Shown here: one piece after another, positions 44,151 to 55,842 of the stretch
How positions within the stretch are numbered: the first letter of the stretch is position 1
How the letters are laid out: every line of letters begins with the position of its first letter
Assembly: GCA_019137255.1 (NCBI GenBank)
Contig: WPDH01000056.1
Coordinates: 123,011 to 187,010 of the forward strand
Direction of reading: 5' to 3'
DNA length: 64,000 bases
Origin: Corinectria fuckeliana
Lineage: Eukaryota; Ascomycota; Sordariomycetes; Hypocreales; Nectriaceae
Made by a program: the position numbers and the translations under genes
Notes under the pieces: model-generated
What the model was told of the DNA's origin: nothing
Databases searched by the model: none
Seen by the model: the letters and a program-made list of their open reading frames with translations, nothing else

Positions 44151-44774
44151 TCAGACTCTGTGCTCGGGGTACTCATCGTATGGCAACACGGCCGTGGTTG
44201 GAATCGCCATTTCCGACGGAGTCAAGGGCGAGACGGGCCGCGTCGGCATAGGATCCATCGTCGGCCCCGACCAGTACTGCTGCGTGATGACCGCTAGGGA
44301 TCTGGAGCTGTTGTGACGAGCCTGGCCACCGCCGCCACCGCCGTACACGTAGCCTCTGGAGTTGGCGGTGCCGTAAAGAGGAGCCTGGTTCCCGGGCGCC
44401 GTCCTCACCGGCTCCATCCTGATATCGCGCCCGTTCTCCATCGCTCGACGGGCCTGATCCCTAGTCCGGGCCCTCTCGAGCTCGATTGCCCTCGACGTGG
44501 CGCGCTGCCTCTCGCGGCGCAGGGCCAGCCGCAGCGACGAGCTCTGGGAGCGCGTGGACCGGTTCCGGGGCGCAAAGGCACGGCCCCGCGAGTGTTCCGG
44601 GCACAGCGTCGAGACGCGGCTCTTCTGCTTGGTCGGCTGGCACGACGGCGGGCTCGGGAGGCAGCCGGAGAACCAGCAGGAGAACCAGCTCTGGGGCTGG
44701 CGGGCCTTGCAGACCTTCGTGTCGCCTCTGGACCGGCAGCCGCACTCCCAGATGTAGATGTCCGTCCGGCACAT
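44151..44774 (-). CDS. small Cys-rich/basic protein, unknown
   Basis: A single exon of 207 residues starting MCRTDIYIWECGC, with nine cysteines in the first 60 residues (GCLPSPPSCQPTKQ) but no signal peptide. It may therefore be a cytosolic or nuclear zinc-binding protein (inference). The middle is very Arg-rich with alternating Glu (RREERQRATSRAIELERARTRD-like helix), then Gly/Tyr-rich (YVYGGGGGG), then Pro-rich to the end. The frame is open upstream to 44954 without an ATG, so 44774 is the first ATG. A TGACTCA box lies at 45098-45104, upstream. Not recognised; it resembles many fungus-specific orphans with an N-terminal cysteine knuckle. Confidence 0.55.
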   Translation of the reverse strand: MCRTDIYIWECGCRSRGDTKVCKARQPQSWFSCWFSGCLPSPPSCQPTKQKSRVSTLCPEHSRGRAFAPRNRSTRSQSSSLRLALRRERQRATSRAIELERARTRDQARRAMENGRDIRMEPVRTAPGNQAPLYGTANSRGYVYGGGGGGQARHNSSRSLAVITQQYWSGPTMDPMPTRPVSPLTPSEMAIPTTAVLPYDEYPEHRV

Positions 44775-45809
44775 TCTGCCTTGTTTTCTTCGTGATTTCT
44801 TCTGCAGGCTGGCTTGGTCCTTTTTTCCTTTGTAGATGGTCTGCTTCGTTGATGGCTTGCCGTGTTGATGGCTTCTTGTTGAAATAACTTCTCCCTGATG
44901 ATATAGCTTCTTGTTGAAGCAAAACCGCCCTCCTTGCTCTGGGCCAGGGCACACTGCTCATTATATCCTCCGCAAGAACATCATACACCATCGTTCAACG
45001 GTGTTGTTCAGACATCTGTTGTTATGGTGGGTTTTGTGTTGAATGGCATTGTGTCTGAACATGGGATTGAACAAACGCCAACAACCGATTGTTTGCATGA
45101 CTCAAAGAATATCAATAGCGTCTTGTCACAAATCATCTCCCTCACCTTCTAGACCGCAAACCGAGGATGGTTCTTTGTTTGGATCTTGCAGATGCTTGCA
45201 ATCCACGTACTAGCTTCTGAGATGAAATATGAACATCCAAACAAAACCTATTTTCCCCACGGCCTTTTTTTCTTTCTTTCTTTTCTTCTTTAGATACACA
45301 ACGATGACTTCCAAGAACTGAATAGAAAACCAACCAACCAACCATCAAAACCCTGCTGAGAACAACACGCCAGCCATGCCCACCTGAAAGCGATTCGTGG
45401 CCTGGAGGTCTGCCAAGCTGGACGACGCCGACAGTCCTCCAAGCACATCTAGGAAGCCCATCGCAAACTCTTCCTGCTCTCAGCTGCCCTCTGGCGAAGA
45501 GTTACTGTGAAGTCATGTACTGGATGAATATCCCGACTACACAAGGCTCGCACGCAATTTTAGGACTTCTCCTTAAACTTTGTTTAGTCCTGCCACTTGC
45601 TAATATTTCTCATTTCTTCAGTGGCTAGAGGTTTATCAATGTTTGTATTTTGGAACTCTTTGTTGAACTGGGTTTCTTCTAGTTGGGACAGATTTCGTTG
45701 GTTTTCTGATACTGGGTCTGTTGAGATTTGTTTGTCAGACGGGTTTCATCGGATTCCGAATGCTAGGTACTGCATCGCAATCCCAACCTATAGTCCCACG
45801 GCAATCCCC
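44775..45809. other. 1-kb spacer, no gene seen
   Basis: Upstream region of the Cys-rich orphan and 3' flank of the glycosyltransferase gene. CTTTT-rich near 45264-45290. Confidence 0.45.
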
Positions 45810-47159
45810 TTATACATGAGCCCACCCATTGTGAGCCAGCACCTGCATCTCGTTGATCAAGCAAAACTCGCCGGGCTCGCGATTCCCCAGCCCCTCCTTC
45901 TCCCACTGCCCAACACGCCGCCGCACCACCCAGCCCTTGAACGAGATCGTCGTCCAGCGGTGTAGCCGGTTGACCCACAGCCCGGTGAATATATCCCACG
46001 CCGACAGCCACGGCTCGACGCCGTCGGCCGGGTGAGTGGCCTCGTACGCCGCCGGGTTGTAGCCGACGCGCACGCGCGGGTTGACGAAGACGCCGCGGGT
46101 CTTGGAGAGCGGGTTGTCGGCGTGGACGAGGCAGCACTCGGAGCCCTCGAGGTGGTGCTTCGCTAGGGAGTCTGGGACAGCGCGGAAGCGCAGCTGGGAG
46201 GACGAGACGAAAGGCCCGGAAGGCATGGCGACTGTTTGAAGCTTAGCATTCACTTACTGGCGTAGTAACCTGGGACCGGAGACGGGAACGAACCTATCCC
46301 GTTCCAGCAGCTCGTGACAGGCACGGCGTCGATGTGGTTGATCAGCGCATTCCTCGAGCCGCTGGATTGGAAGTATGGCCAAGTCTGCATGGCATGCGCC
46401 TTTCCCTTGGTGTCCCTCAGCGCAAAGGTATCGTAGTATAGCGGTGGCTTGGAGAAGTCGAGCGAGCACGCCGCGGCATAGTCGCCGCCATTGGTATCGA
46501 GGAGCTTCAAGACATCGTCGGTCTGTTCGCATAATTAGTTACGGTCCGCAAGAAGGCTGCAACGGGCCAAGCTGTACCGTGAAGATCACATCGTTGAGGA
46601 AGAGGACTTTGTCAAATGTAGTGCCGTTCTCGTGCAGCTCCACCAGGTCGCGAAGCGTCTTGTTCCTTAGCTTCGCGAGGTAGGGTATCCTCCGCAGCTC
46701 CGTGCCCCTGGGTGTCTCAATCCAGCCCTCCTCGCCCTGGCCGCCACGCGCAATCTCGTCACGGTGCGTGACGTCGGAGAGCTCGATGCGCCGCGGCACG
46801 CCCCGGCGGTCTAGCTGGCGGTCCAGCTCCCGCAGCGCCTCCTTGGTGTCGTCCCAGCTGCCGCTCTCGTAGATGCTGACGAAGACGTTCTCGGGCCCAA
46901 AGGCCTCTGCGAGCTTGACGACGGCGTCGTTCCAGTGGCTCCTCAGGACGCGGCCGTTGTTCCAGTGCATGCTGGCGATGTAGATGCGTTCGTGCGGCGG
47001 CGACGGCCGCGGCGGCGTGCGGTCGGCATCGGCGATGGCGCGGTGGATGCGGAGGGTGTCGAGGATGTTGATGAGGCCGACGAGTACGAGGAGGATCTTG
47101 AGAGCTCGCGAGCGGAGGAGCCGGCGGACATAGAGGCGGTTCCCCTTGGAGAGGATCAT
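45810..47159 (-). CDS. GT69 family mannosyltransferase (CAP59/CMT1-like)
   Basis: Exons 47159-46578, 46522-46294 and 46231-45810 give 410 residues (introns 55 and 62 nt). It is a type II membrane protein: a basic N-terminus, then one helix (ALKILLVLVGLINILDTL), then the lumenal catalytic domain. Family marks: YIASMHWNNGRVLRSHWNDAV, ENVFVSIYESGSWD, the DxD-like FLNDVIFTTDDVLKLLDT across the first intron, DYAAACSLDFSKPPLYYDTFALRD and CWNGIVAM across the second. Fungal GT69 enzymes such as Cryptococcus CMT1 transfer alpha-1,3-mannose in the Golgi; CAP59 is needed for capsule. In a mould the likely target is cell-surface glycan (inference). The second donor is GTTCGT, weak, but the joined sequence is clearly right. 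Confidence 0.92.
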
Positions 47160-47869
47160 GGTTCCTTTCGGGATACAGATGGGTGTAGGCCGGGCCAGCT
47201 AAGCTGCATCATAAAAGCCGGTTCTCAGCGTCGCACAGGATAGTGCAAAGATGGCATTGGCTGAAGTCGATGGCTTAAGTATGCGGTTCGAAGATGCCCC
47301 ATAAGCACACCCATGACGCTTGATGGCTTGGTAGGTCAGGCTCAGCCCCAACTGTGGAAGTCGACATGGGATGGTTGGCGCAACTGAACCGAGCATGATG
47401 CTGAGGGAGGGTTCCCTGATGTGGCTGGCCCGGCGTCTGTGCCACACCTGCCACATGTTTTGTACCTGCACGGAAATACCGGCAATAGTACCACTGGTAG
47501 TACCTACGCGTAGTGGCAGTAGTAAATATTCGTAGATGAACCGTCTGTTTGCTATACATGACCACAATGCTTTTTGATAGAGGTCTTGACTTTATATCAC
47601 CGCGAGCAGATAGGCTTGTTCATAGCTCATCCGCTCCACATGATTTCTTTTCTTCCCCTACCATGGTAATACGAGATTTTTCTTCTTCAGCTATGGTACA
47701 TTCCCTCAGGATTCTTTCCGGTTTACCCAGTATGGCCACCAAGTATCCTCTTGGTTCTAAGTCCACCTTTCAGCCTGCAAATAACAACTTACTTGCTTCA
47801 AATGTTCCTACAATTCCAACTGATAATCTCATCGCAACACATCTTGTGTTCCAACACATGCATGGTCGT
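47160..47869. other. 710-bp spacer, no gene seen
   Basis: Upstream of the GT69 gene and 3' flank of PMT4. It is AT-richer from 47560 on, where the PMT4 3' UTR probably lies. Confidence 0.45.
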
Positions 47870-50305
47870 TTACTTGGCAAAGTGGAGGTCATAGCCGAGC
47901 CACTTCCTTCGGAGGACCTGGTCGACCGAGAGGCCGGGGTAGCCGTACGTCAAGGGCAGGAAGTAGTACCAGCCCGCAATGACAATGGCAATAACAACGA
48001 GGCAGGCAATCCATGCGCTGAGCATGCTCTGTCCGGCAAAACGCTCCCGGGCAGTGACGTGGTGTCGGGGGCCCACGATCGCCTTCTTAGTCTTACTAGG
48101 GATAGGCTCATCGACGGGCTCCGAGTTGAAGATGAATTCAAGCAGGGCACCAGCAACTAGGCAAGATGCCAGATGAGCCGGAAGATAATGATGCAAGAAC
48201 AGCTGGCGTCCCATGAGGTAGAATGGGAAATAGTGAGTGGCCCAGGCCAGGAAGAAGAATCCGGTGGAGTTGTAGAGTCGAGAACGAGTGCCTGAGTGGT
48301 TGTTAGCGTCCTGAACGTATGAATACAATGCTTCTCTGCGACTTACGGTGGTCCAGGGCATCAATGCCGCGGCGAAGGGAGACCTGGTCAGCCAGAACGA
48401 TGCCGGCGTAGACGGCTAGCAGACTGCTGGCAAGCCACCAGCCGATCGGGTTGCCGAGGAAGTAGATCTGCTGGCGGGTATCGGTCTGGGTCCAGAAGCT
48501 GACACCGCGGAGCAGGAAAGGCCACTGGTAAGGGTGGCTGGAGTAGGGGTGGCTGCTGGTCAACTTGCTGTTGTGGTAGAACATGGCTCGCTGGAGCTCA
48601 AACCACTTCTGTAGGAAGGGCAGCTGCTTGACCTTGCGCTCTGGCTTCTGGCGACGGGGGTCGTCTTCGGCTAGAGAAGGAATGTCCTCAACGATCCAGA
48701 TGTTGGAGCTGGGACCAATCTGCTTGTTTCCGTTGATCTCTTGCTGCTTGTATCCCCAATCAGGCAGAGCCTTGGTATGAGTCCACATGGCCACCTTGCT
48801 GGGATTGTGAATGAGCTTGAAGTGGCCGGCGATGGACTTGAAGTCCTGGTTCTTCTTTCCGTGCTCAATCCGGATCTCGAACAAAGTATCGTTCAGGCGC
48901 TTGCCATAGGCTTCCTCAACGCTGACGGCGGTGAACTCCTGGTTGGTGGGGAAGTAGGGCGAGGCCACGTCATGAGAGAGAAGAACCATGTCAGTAGCGA
49001 TATGCTTGAGGCGAACCAGATCGTGGTTCTTGACGTTGGTTCCAGCCTTCTTATCGTCGTTGGCAGGGAGGATTTCCCAGTAGTTGTTTGTATCATTGTA
49101 AGGATAACCGGTAACCTGCTGGCCCTGGCTGGAGACGCGGCCGTCATCGTATCGAAGAGGGTAGCGGTCCTCGTGACTGTGAAGATAGGTCTTGGTTTCC
49201 TTGTGTCGGATGGAGAGACTGTCGTAGTACTGTATGTTGATCGAGTTGGCGAGCATGACGTTGTCGCTGAGCGTCTCCTGGAACTCGGGGGTCATGAAAT
49301 CATCCCCGGGGCCGGAGCGGTAGAGGACGGCGAAGTGGACCTGGAACCAGAAGAGGTAGAAAAGGAACGGCATGATAATCAGGCCAAACGCACGGGCAGC
49401 AAAGTGCTTGCCGAACTCGACGAGGCTGATAGCGCCGCCGGGTCGGTTGATGTTGAGGAGGTCCCAGAGGTCGATGACGACGGCAGAACCGATGGTGACG
49501 AAGGCGAAGAGACCGACGTACTTGGTCGACATGTCGCAAGACAGGGCGAATCCTGTAAGGATGAGCCACTTCCACCACTTCCTGGAGAAGGGCTGGTGTC
49601 GGAGCTTGTACCACTTGATGTAGAACAGCAAGCTGCATGCCATAGCCAGGACCAAAGTAGCATCCAGGAGGATGAGGCGGGTCTGGCCAATGTGGGCATT
49701 GTCGAGGAGGATCAAGCCGGCAGCGAGAATGCAGGCAGGGAGGCTGTAGCCAGACTCCCACATGATGAGGTAAGTGACGGAGACGGTCAGGGCGCCGAGG
49801 ATGGCGGGAAGTGCACGGAAAGCGACGTAGGGAACCTTGTTGGCGATGTAAGAATCGCCGATGTTCTCGAAGTGGAAGTGACCATCGTAGCCGACCAGCC
49901 AGCCCATGAAGGCGAACAGGAGCTTGCCGAAGGGGGGGTGGACATCGAAGAAGTAGGTTCGCTCGAGGTAGTAGGAGGCGAACTGTGAGAGCAAGGTGTT
50001 AGCATTGGCAACAGAGGCCGAGTAGGGGGAGAAAGGCAGTGGTGGTATACCTTTCCAAAGTGAACCTCGTCAAAGACGACCTCGTTGGGGTGGCTGATGC
50101 CCCAGAAGCGGGTGACGAAGGCCAGAATTGTGATCAGGACAAAGGCAATCTTGTAGTCGGCGTCATACTTGTAGTCGACTTTCTGCGCGGCGGCCTTGGC
50201 GAGCTTGTCGAGCTCGACCTCGGGAGCAAAGACGGCAGCCTCGGCCTTCTTGGGAGGCACGCTCCTCTGTCGCAGGCTGCCCTGCGGCGTGGAAGGGCGA
50301 GCCAT
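47870..50305 (-). CDS. PMT4: protein O-mannosyltransferase, PMT4 subfamily
   Basis: Exons 50305-50051, 49982-48347 and 48291-47870 (introns 68 and 55 nt) give 770 residues, close to yeast Pmt4. It sits in the ER membrane and moves mannose from dolichol-phosphate-mannose to Ser/Thr of secreted proteins. Seen: the catalytic loop NEVVFDEVHFGK|FASYY split by the first intron, DVHPPFGKLL, many membrane helices, MIR-domain motifs in the central lumenal loop (YLHSHEDRYPLRYDDGR, QQVTGY), and a C-terminal helix group. YPLRYDDGR and PPFGKLL with DGHF favour the PMT4/POMT1 branch over PMT1 and PMT2 (from memory). ATG 50305 has an excellent context (GCCATGG); ATG 50353 would add 16 residues. Confidence 0.93.
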
Positions 50306-52000
50306 GGCGGTATTCGGCTGGGGAGAGGCTCGATTGGATAGCTGTAGTGGCATTATGATGGTTAGCCAGGCGTGTGCTTGCGGTGGAAGCAATCGCGACA
50401 GAGCAGTCGGCGACTTTGAAGTATTAATGAAGCAGTGGCTGACGCGGCCGGGCTGGGAGAGCTGGGTCTCACAAAGCCGAGCACTTCAGCCAGGGCAAGG
50501 GATGGAGCTTGCTTCTGAGACTGGACTCGCCTCACCTCAGGGGGGAATGATTAGGGCCAGACGGCCACGGGATAGATAGGGGGGAAAACAAGGAGAAGGA
50601 GAAGGAGAAGAAGATTAGGAAGAAGGGGCAGTCAAAGGAACGGAGAGAAGGAGGAGAAGGGAAGAGGCAGAATGCAATGGCAAACTTGCCGTGGAGGTTG
50701 AGGGAGGGAGAGGAGGAGAAAAGAAAAGGCGATACGAACCTCAGTGATTATCGAGGACAACTTGCCAGCTTCCCGGGCCAGTTCCCAGAGCTGAACTTAG
50801 ATGCAGGGGGTCCAACTGACATCCTGGCGCCACTTTAATTCCTTTCTGGCCACTTGGCACTTTCTTCGCCGCCAACCATTTTTGGACCGGGCCAGGGCAC
50901 TCTCACCAACCCCGGGGCTATTAATAGGGGACTACGTACGAGCTACAGGCGGACGCCAGAGGGCTCTCTCGGCTGCTAGCTTCCATATAGTAGCTTGGCT
51001 CTGATCCCCTGGGCCCTTGCCCCTTGGTGTTGGATCCTTGATCCGATGGACAGTTGACAGGGCTGAATGATCGCTGGCTGATCACTGAAACTCACCGACG
51101 AGGTGCGGACGTTTGGCCGTCGTCATCGATAAGACTACGTAAACGGTGGCTCTTTCAAAGAGCGTGGGGCCAGGCGTCGAACTCTTTCTTGCAAGAGAAT
51201 ACTGTGTCGAGGATTGAAGACAAGAGAAGCGAAGATGAGTATGTTATAAATACAGGGAGACGAGTGCAACATGCTGATTATACCATGGGTTCTATCGGCG
51301 GTCTGAGGTATTGTACTGTAGCAAGCTGTAATTAGTGGTGTTGATGTGCAGGACGACTGAGAGGGGACTAAATGAATGCATCCACAAGATCCTCACAAGT
51401 CGACCCCCTACTCGGTCTCCGCAGCACCTTTGACAAGGTACAAGATCGAATATCACCAAGTTACGTTCCTTGAGAATTCCAGTTTACGAGTACATATGGT
51501 AGTGGGAATGTACGCAATGCCTGTCTGAGAACTGGGCCGCCGGAACCCGCGCCCTCTGCGTCGTACCTATTCTGCGCGGGCAATACCTAAGGTACGGTGT
51601 GTAGCAAACCCCCGCCGCATCTTTGCACCGACCGCGCGCCGTCTCCGGAGGGCGCGGGCGGGGCATCCGAGCAGAGTCGGGTGGTTCTCCCCAGCGCAAA
51701 AGCATCGCGGATAGCCGATTAGCGGAAAGAATTGCTGGCTGCGGTGCGTAGCACACGTGTACTTCATAGAGCGCGCGCTTTCCCAGCTGGAGGCTGCAGG
51801 AGAGCCGTTTCCACCGTCTTCCACTGATCATCGCGCATCCCAAGCAAGCGGAGCAGAGCCCGGGACTTCAAATATAGCTGCCGCCCACGTACCCTCCAAA
51901 AGTGTGTCTTACTTTCACTCCCTTGCTCCCTCAATCCCTCCAGGCCCCCAATCTCTGAAACGTCAAAAAGTCTTCCCTTTTCTCACGTCTTCTCACAGGT
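50306..52000. other. 1.7-kb divergent spacer
   Basis: PMT4 leader and promoter on the left, with a long AGGAGA-type purine run (about 50580-50730), and the RidA promoter on the right. No supported gene. Confidence 0.5.
50580..50730 (+). repeat. purine-rich (GGAGAA)n tract
   Basis: AGGAGAAGG-type units; on the PMT4 sense strand this is a CT-rich tract in or near the leader, as is common in fungal promoters. Confidence 0.6.
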
Positions 52001-52735
52001 ATGTTGTTGGCGCCCCTCGCCCGCAGAGCGCCTCGTCTGGCCGCCGCTCTTCGGTCTACCTCTCCGATCCCGCGAGACCCCAGGTTCACACGTCACCTTG
52101 TTAGACCGCAATCCACAATGGCTGATCAGACCATCATCTTCACCAAGAACGCTCCGGCGCGTGAGTGTTTCTATCCCTTTTGATCTTGTAGCGGTGGTAC
52201 TGACGACGCCTTCTTAGCTGTTGGCCCTTACGTATGGCTCCCCGGAACTCTCATATTTCCATCATCGAACACTCTCACACCGTCACTTATCTCGGAGACA
52301 ACCGGTATTGACCATCTCTATAGTCCCAGGCCATCAAGACCCCCACCGCCATCTACTGCTCCGGCCAGATCCCTCTTACCCCCGAGGGCCAGCTCCTCGA
52401 AGGTACCATCGCCGAGAAGACCCGCCAGTGCTGCCAAAACCTCAAGGCCGTCCTTGAGGAGGCCGGCTCCGAGATTACCAAGGTCGTCAAGGTCAACATC
52501 TTCCTCTCCGACATGGAGTACTTTGCCGTACGTCTCTCATCTCTCCCCGAATCTCCCAGACGAAACCAATCCTTGACTGGAGCCGCCTCTATGCCTCTTA
52601 CTTACTAACCCTGAATAGCCCATGAACGAGGAGTATGCTCAGTGGTTCGCCCACAAGCCCGCTCGCAGCTGTGTTGCCGTCAAGACTCTCCCCAAGAACG
52701 TTGACGTCGAGATTGAGGCTATTGCTCTCCCCTAA
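52001..52735 (+). CDS. MMF1: RidA/Mmf1 family enamine/imine deaminase
   Basis: Four exons: 52001-52160, 52218-52231, 52324-52527 and 52619-52735, 164 residues. Exon 2 is only 14 nt, yet it is required to give the family sequence [26 protein letters not shown]. RidA proteins hydrolyse reactive 2-aminoacrylate released by pyridoxal enzymes and protect branched-chain and other metabolism. Other marks are [22 protein letters not shown] and the C-terminal [21 protein letters not shown]. The first 39 residues are Arg/Ala-rich without acids until position 26, fitting a mitochondrial presequence. A second ATG (MADQTII, residue 40) would give a cytosolic form. The first ATG sits inside GTATGT, which itself resembles a splice donor. 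Confidence 0.93.
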
Positions 52736-53412
52736 ACTGGTTATATGGCAGGTCGGCAAACCTTAGCAGCAAAGGAACATGAAATAGAAAGAATGAAAAA
52801 ATTACCACAAATCGCTCCTTTACTTGTGAAGACCCTCACCATGAAGCTGCATTTTACTGGTCCTGAAGCTTACTCTAAGATATCTGGCACTCATACTCAT
52901 TCAACAGCCCTTGATCGCTGTCTACGCACTTGAGAATGAGGTCTTACCCCAGCAAAAAGGTCTACGTGGATGAACCGGCACCCTAGATCCTGGCTCAAGT
53001 TTGGGACGCTCCTCACAATTGCTGTGACAGCTGAGCGTAAATTTTCATGAATAAAAAAACACATAGGTACGTAGATAGGAAGGCTAGATTTGCGTAGGGT
53101 AACGGTCCATTTGACGCCCTCTTTCTGAACCGCTGCATCAGGGGCACAAGACATTTTCACATTTATGTTTTTATTTCAGTATGAATAATGTATTCTTTTG
53201 GAAATGACGAAGTCGGACAGTTGAAGTCGTCGAGATCTCATCGCCATTGTTACCGTGCCGTTCACAATCGCTTCAGCAATTGACGTTCGTATATGTGTGT
53301 AAAGATGGAAACACATATGAAGGGATGTTGTCAGTCTTGGTAGAGGGGCCCCAATTAAAGGCTCACAGCTTGAAACCGCTTTGTTGCTGTAAATGTTCTA
53401 TCCGAAGTCTGC
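52736..53412. other. 677-bp convergent spacer
   Basis: 3' flanks of RidA and ARPC1. AT-rich near 53145-53200. No gene seen. Confidence 0.5.
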
Positions 53413-54620
53413 TTACGCGTTCCAGATGACAACCCTGCCGTCGACGCCGCTCGCTGTATCCTTTGTCAGTTATGTCAAGGTTGATAATTAGGGGATGTGT
53501 CGACTTACAGCTGAACTTGATCACACGGTCGCCGGAGGATTCGTATGGACGAATCATGGTGACTGTGTTCTGGTGAACCGTCTTGAGCTGCGTGTCGTCC
53601 TTGGCCTTGCCCTTTAGATCCATCTGCCTGAACATGTTCAAGGCCGATTCCTCACGCGCCACGCCCGCACCTGGACGGCCCTTGTTCTCGATTGTCCCAA
53701 CGAGCTCCCAGCCGCCCTCGCTACCCTGGAAGCGGAAAGCCTCGCAATCGTAGCCAGCAGCGATGATTTCATCTTCAGCACTCCACAGAAGGCTCTTGAA
53801 GGGGAGCATCTGACTGGAGATGGTGACAACGGCACGAGGGGCTTGGTCGGGCCCGCTTGGGTAGACGACAGTAATGCTACTGTCATGCGCCGCAAAGGCA
53901 AGGCTGTCACCGCTCGGGGAGAAAGAGACGGAATGGACCCATCCCGCTGAGTTATTCAAATATTCCCCGCACACGGTGTTGAAGGGAATTCGCTCGCCCC
54001 AGACACCAGGGGCAGGCCGGGCGTCGACACCCTTGATGAAGCTAGAGAGGACTCGAGCGTGGGCGTCGGTGGACCCGGCAGCAAGGAGGACAGAGTTGGG
54101 GTGCCAGGCGACGCTGGTGATGGTGCTGCGGATGGGCTTCTTCAGGTGCTTCGACACCCACCAGTCGTTCTCCTCCTCGAAGTAGCAGACAGCGATAACG
54201 CGGTCGCCGGAACCGACGGCAAACTTGGTCTCCGAAGGCGACCAGCGGACGAAGGTCGCGGCCCTGTTGATTCGAAGCAAGACCAAAGTAGGCTTGTATC
54301 CGGTTGGTGAGGGCTCCCACACAAGGGCATTGCGATCTGACACCGTGTTAGCTGCGCGCTGGCATGGGGGGCAGGATCGGGATGCAGTCTCACTCACCCT
54401 GAGAGCACGTCACGATACGACCGCTCTTGGGAGCAATGTCCACACTGGTCACAGTCTTGTCGTGGCCCTTGAGCTCGTCCTTCAGCTTGAAGGCATCGCC
54501 GACCTTGGAGTACAGCTCAACGGCCGAGTCTCGAGTAACGGCCAGGATAGATTGATCAGCCGAGAACGAGTGGTCGACGATTGGGTTGTGGAAAAGGTGG
54601 TGGACTTCGGGAGCGGCCAT
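53413..54620 (-). CDS. ARPC1: Arp2/3 complex subunit ARPC1 (WD40)
   Basis: Exons 54620-54398, 54336-53509 and 53453-53413 (introns 61 and 55 nt) give 363 residues, normal for ARPC1/Arc40. It is the WD-repeat subunit of the complex that nucleates branched actin filaments at endocytic sites. Seen: [55 protein letters not shown] across the first intron, FAVGSGDRVIAVCYFEEENDWWVSKHLKKPIRSTI, AGSTDAHARVLSSFIKGVD, and SSGVDGRVVIWNA at the end. The 41-nt last exon is placed at AG 53454 because the nearer AG upstream of it (GACAAAG) gives an immediate stop. It is divergent from the U2B''-type gene across 440 bp. Confidence 0.95.
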
Positions 54621-55060
54621 GGCGGGGGACGATGGTATGGTCTGCGATAGGAGGAGCTCTCTACTACCACTTCAGTAGGTGTCAGGAGGGTGAAGGAGGA
54701 CGGAGTTGGGCGGAGCAATTGACAATGGGGGAGGCTGACGATGATGCTGGATCAGTGGGGCTGGGGTTACGTCGCCAGCTCCAAGCTTGGACCACTCCGA
54801 AGGCTGCCGCTGCACTACGAACTTTGCACAGCGCTACGCCGCTAAAATAAGCTCCGCGAGGCTGTGAGGTGCGAGAGTTGACAAGACAAAAAACTCCACC
54901 TGCACACAACATCGTTATCGACGCTTTTACGACTCCTGGTGCGCGCGCGAAGCCTCCTCCTCCTCGGCATTACTACGAAGGATATCAAGTGACTGATTTT
55001 CCTGATTGTAAGAGCATCGACATACAAATCAAATACAAAGTCCTCGGAACCGACGATACA
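54621..55060. promoter_or_regulatory. 440-bp divergent promoter of ARPC1 and snRNP gene
   Basis: A short shared upstream region between two conserved housekeeping genes transcribed away from each other. No further gene. No clear TATA element was noted. Confidence 0.6.
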
Positions 55061-55775
55061 ATGGCCGCCGCCACCGCACCGCCTCGTACTCTTCAGGCCA
55101 ACTCCACCCTCCCCGCGAAGGTGCAGCCCATCCCTCCCAACCAGACGTCAGTTGTCTCCCATACGCTGTTGCTGGTCTTTTCTGACGTATAGTAGACTCT
55201 ATGTCACGAACCTTCCATCTGCGAAAGTCCAGAAAGCCGACCTGCGGACCGCGCTGTACATGCTATTCTCCACATACGGACCGGTCCTGGATGTCGTCGC
55301 TCTCAAGACGATGACGATGCGCGGCCAAGCACACGTTGTGTTCCGGGATGTGCAGACAGCCACCCAGGCCATGAGGGCTCTGGGGGGACAAACGTTCCTC
55401 GGCCGTGATCTTGTGCGTATCCTCTATATCCCAGCGTCGAGAGCTGTCGACCTAACCGACCCTTCCTAGAAAATCCAATACGCCAAGTCCAAGTCCAATT
55501 TCGTGGCCAAGCTCGATGGAACATTCAAAATGCCCTCCAGCTCCGGGGCGGCCGAGGCCGAGCAGACGGAACTGCAGCAGAGCATCTTCAGCGCGCCTCC
55601 TCCTGGAGCTGCGTCTGCACAGGGCTCTGGCCTACCTGCCAAGCCAGCAGCGGGTGTGGACCATGTCATGCAGGATGCCGACTCACCAGGGGATCGCGGC
55701 CAGAAGCGCACACGCGACGACGAGGACGAAAGTGACGACGATGTGGCCATGGAAGAGGACAGCGATGATGAATAA
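55061..55775 (+). CDS. U1A/U2B''-type snRNP RNA-binding protein
   Basis: Exons 55061-55146, 55193-55412 and 55470-55775 (introns 46 and 57 nt) give 203 residues. One N-terminal RRM: RNP2 as RLYVTNLP, the helix KADLRTALYMLFSTYGPVLDVVALKT, and RNP1 as RGQAHVVF. It then reads FLGRDLKIQYAKSKSNFVAKLDGTF across the second intron, the U1A/U2B'' hallmark. After it a Pro/Ala-rich linker and an acidic tail (EDESDDDVAMEEDSDDE) replace the second RRM found in longer members. The protein should bind stem-loops of U1 or U2 snRNA in the spliceosome; which of the two cannot be told. Its stop lies only 67 nt from the Atg10 stop. Confidence 0.93.
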
Positions 55776-55842
55776 TGGACCCCATGCCGACGGTCAGCTA
55801 CATCGACAGGAGACGGAATACTTTAAAGCGACCGGAGTCGCG

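Noticed and set aside
48741..49988. 415-codon plus-strand ORF
   Set aside because: Antisense of PMT4; Glu/Val/Asp-rich shadow.
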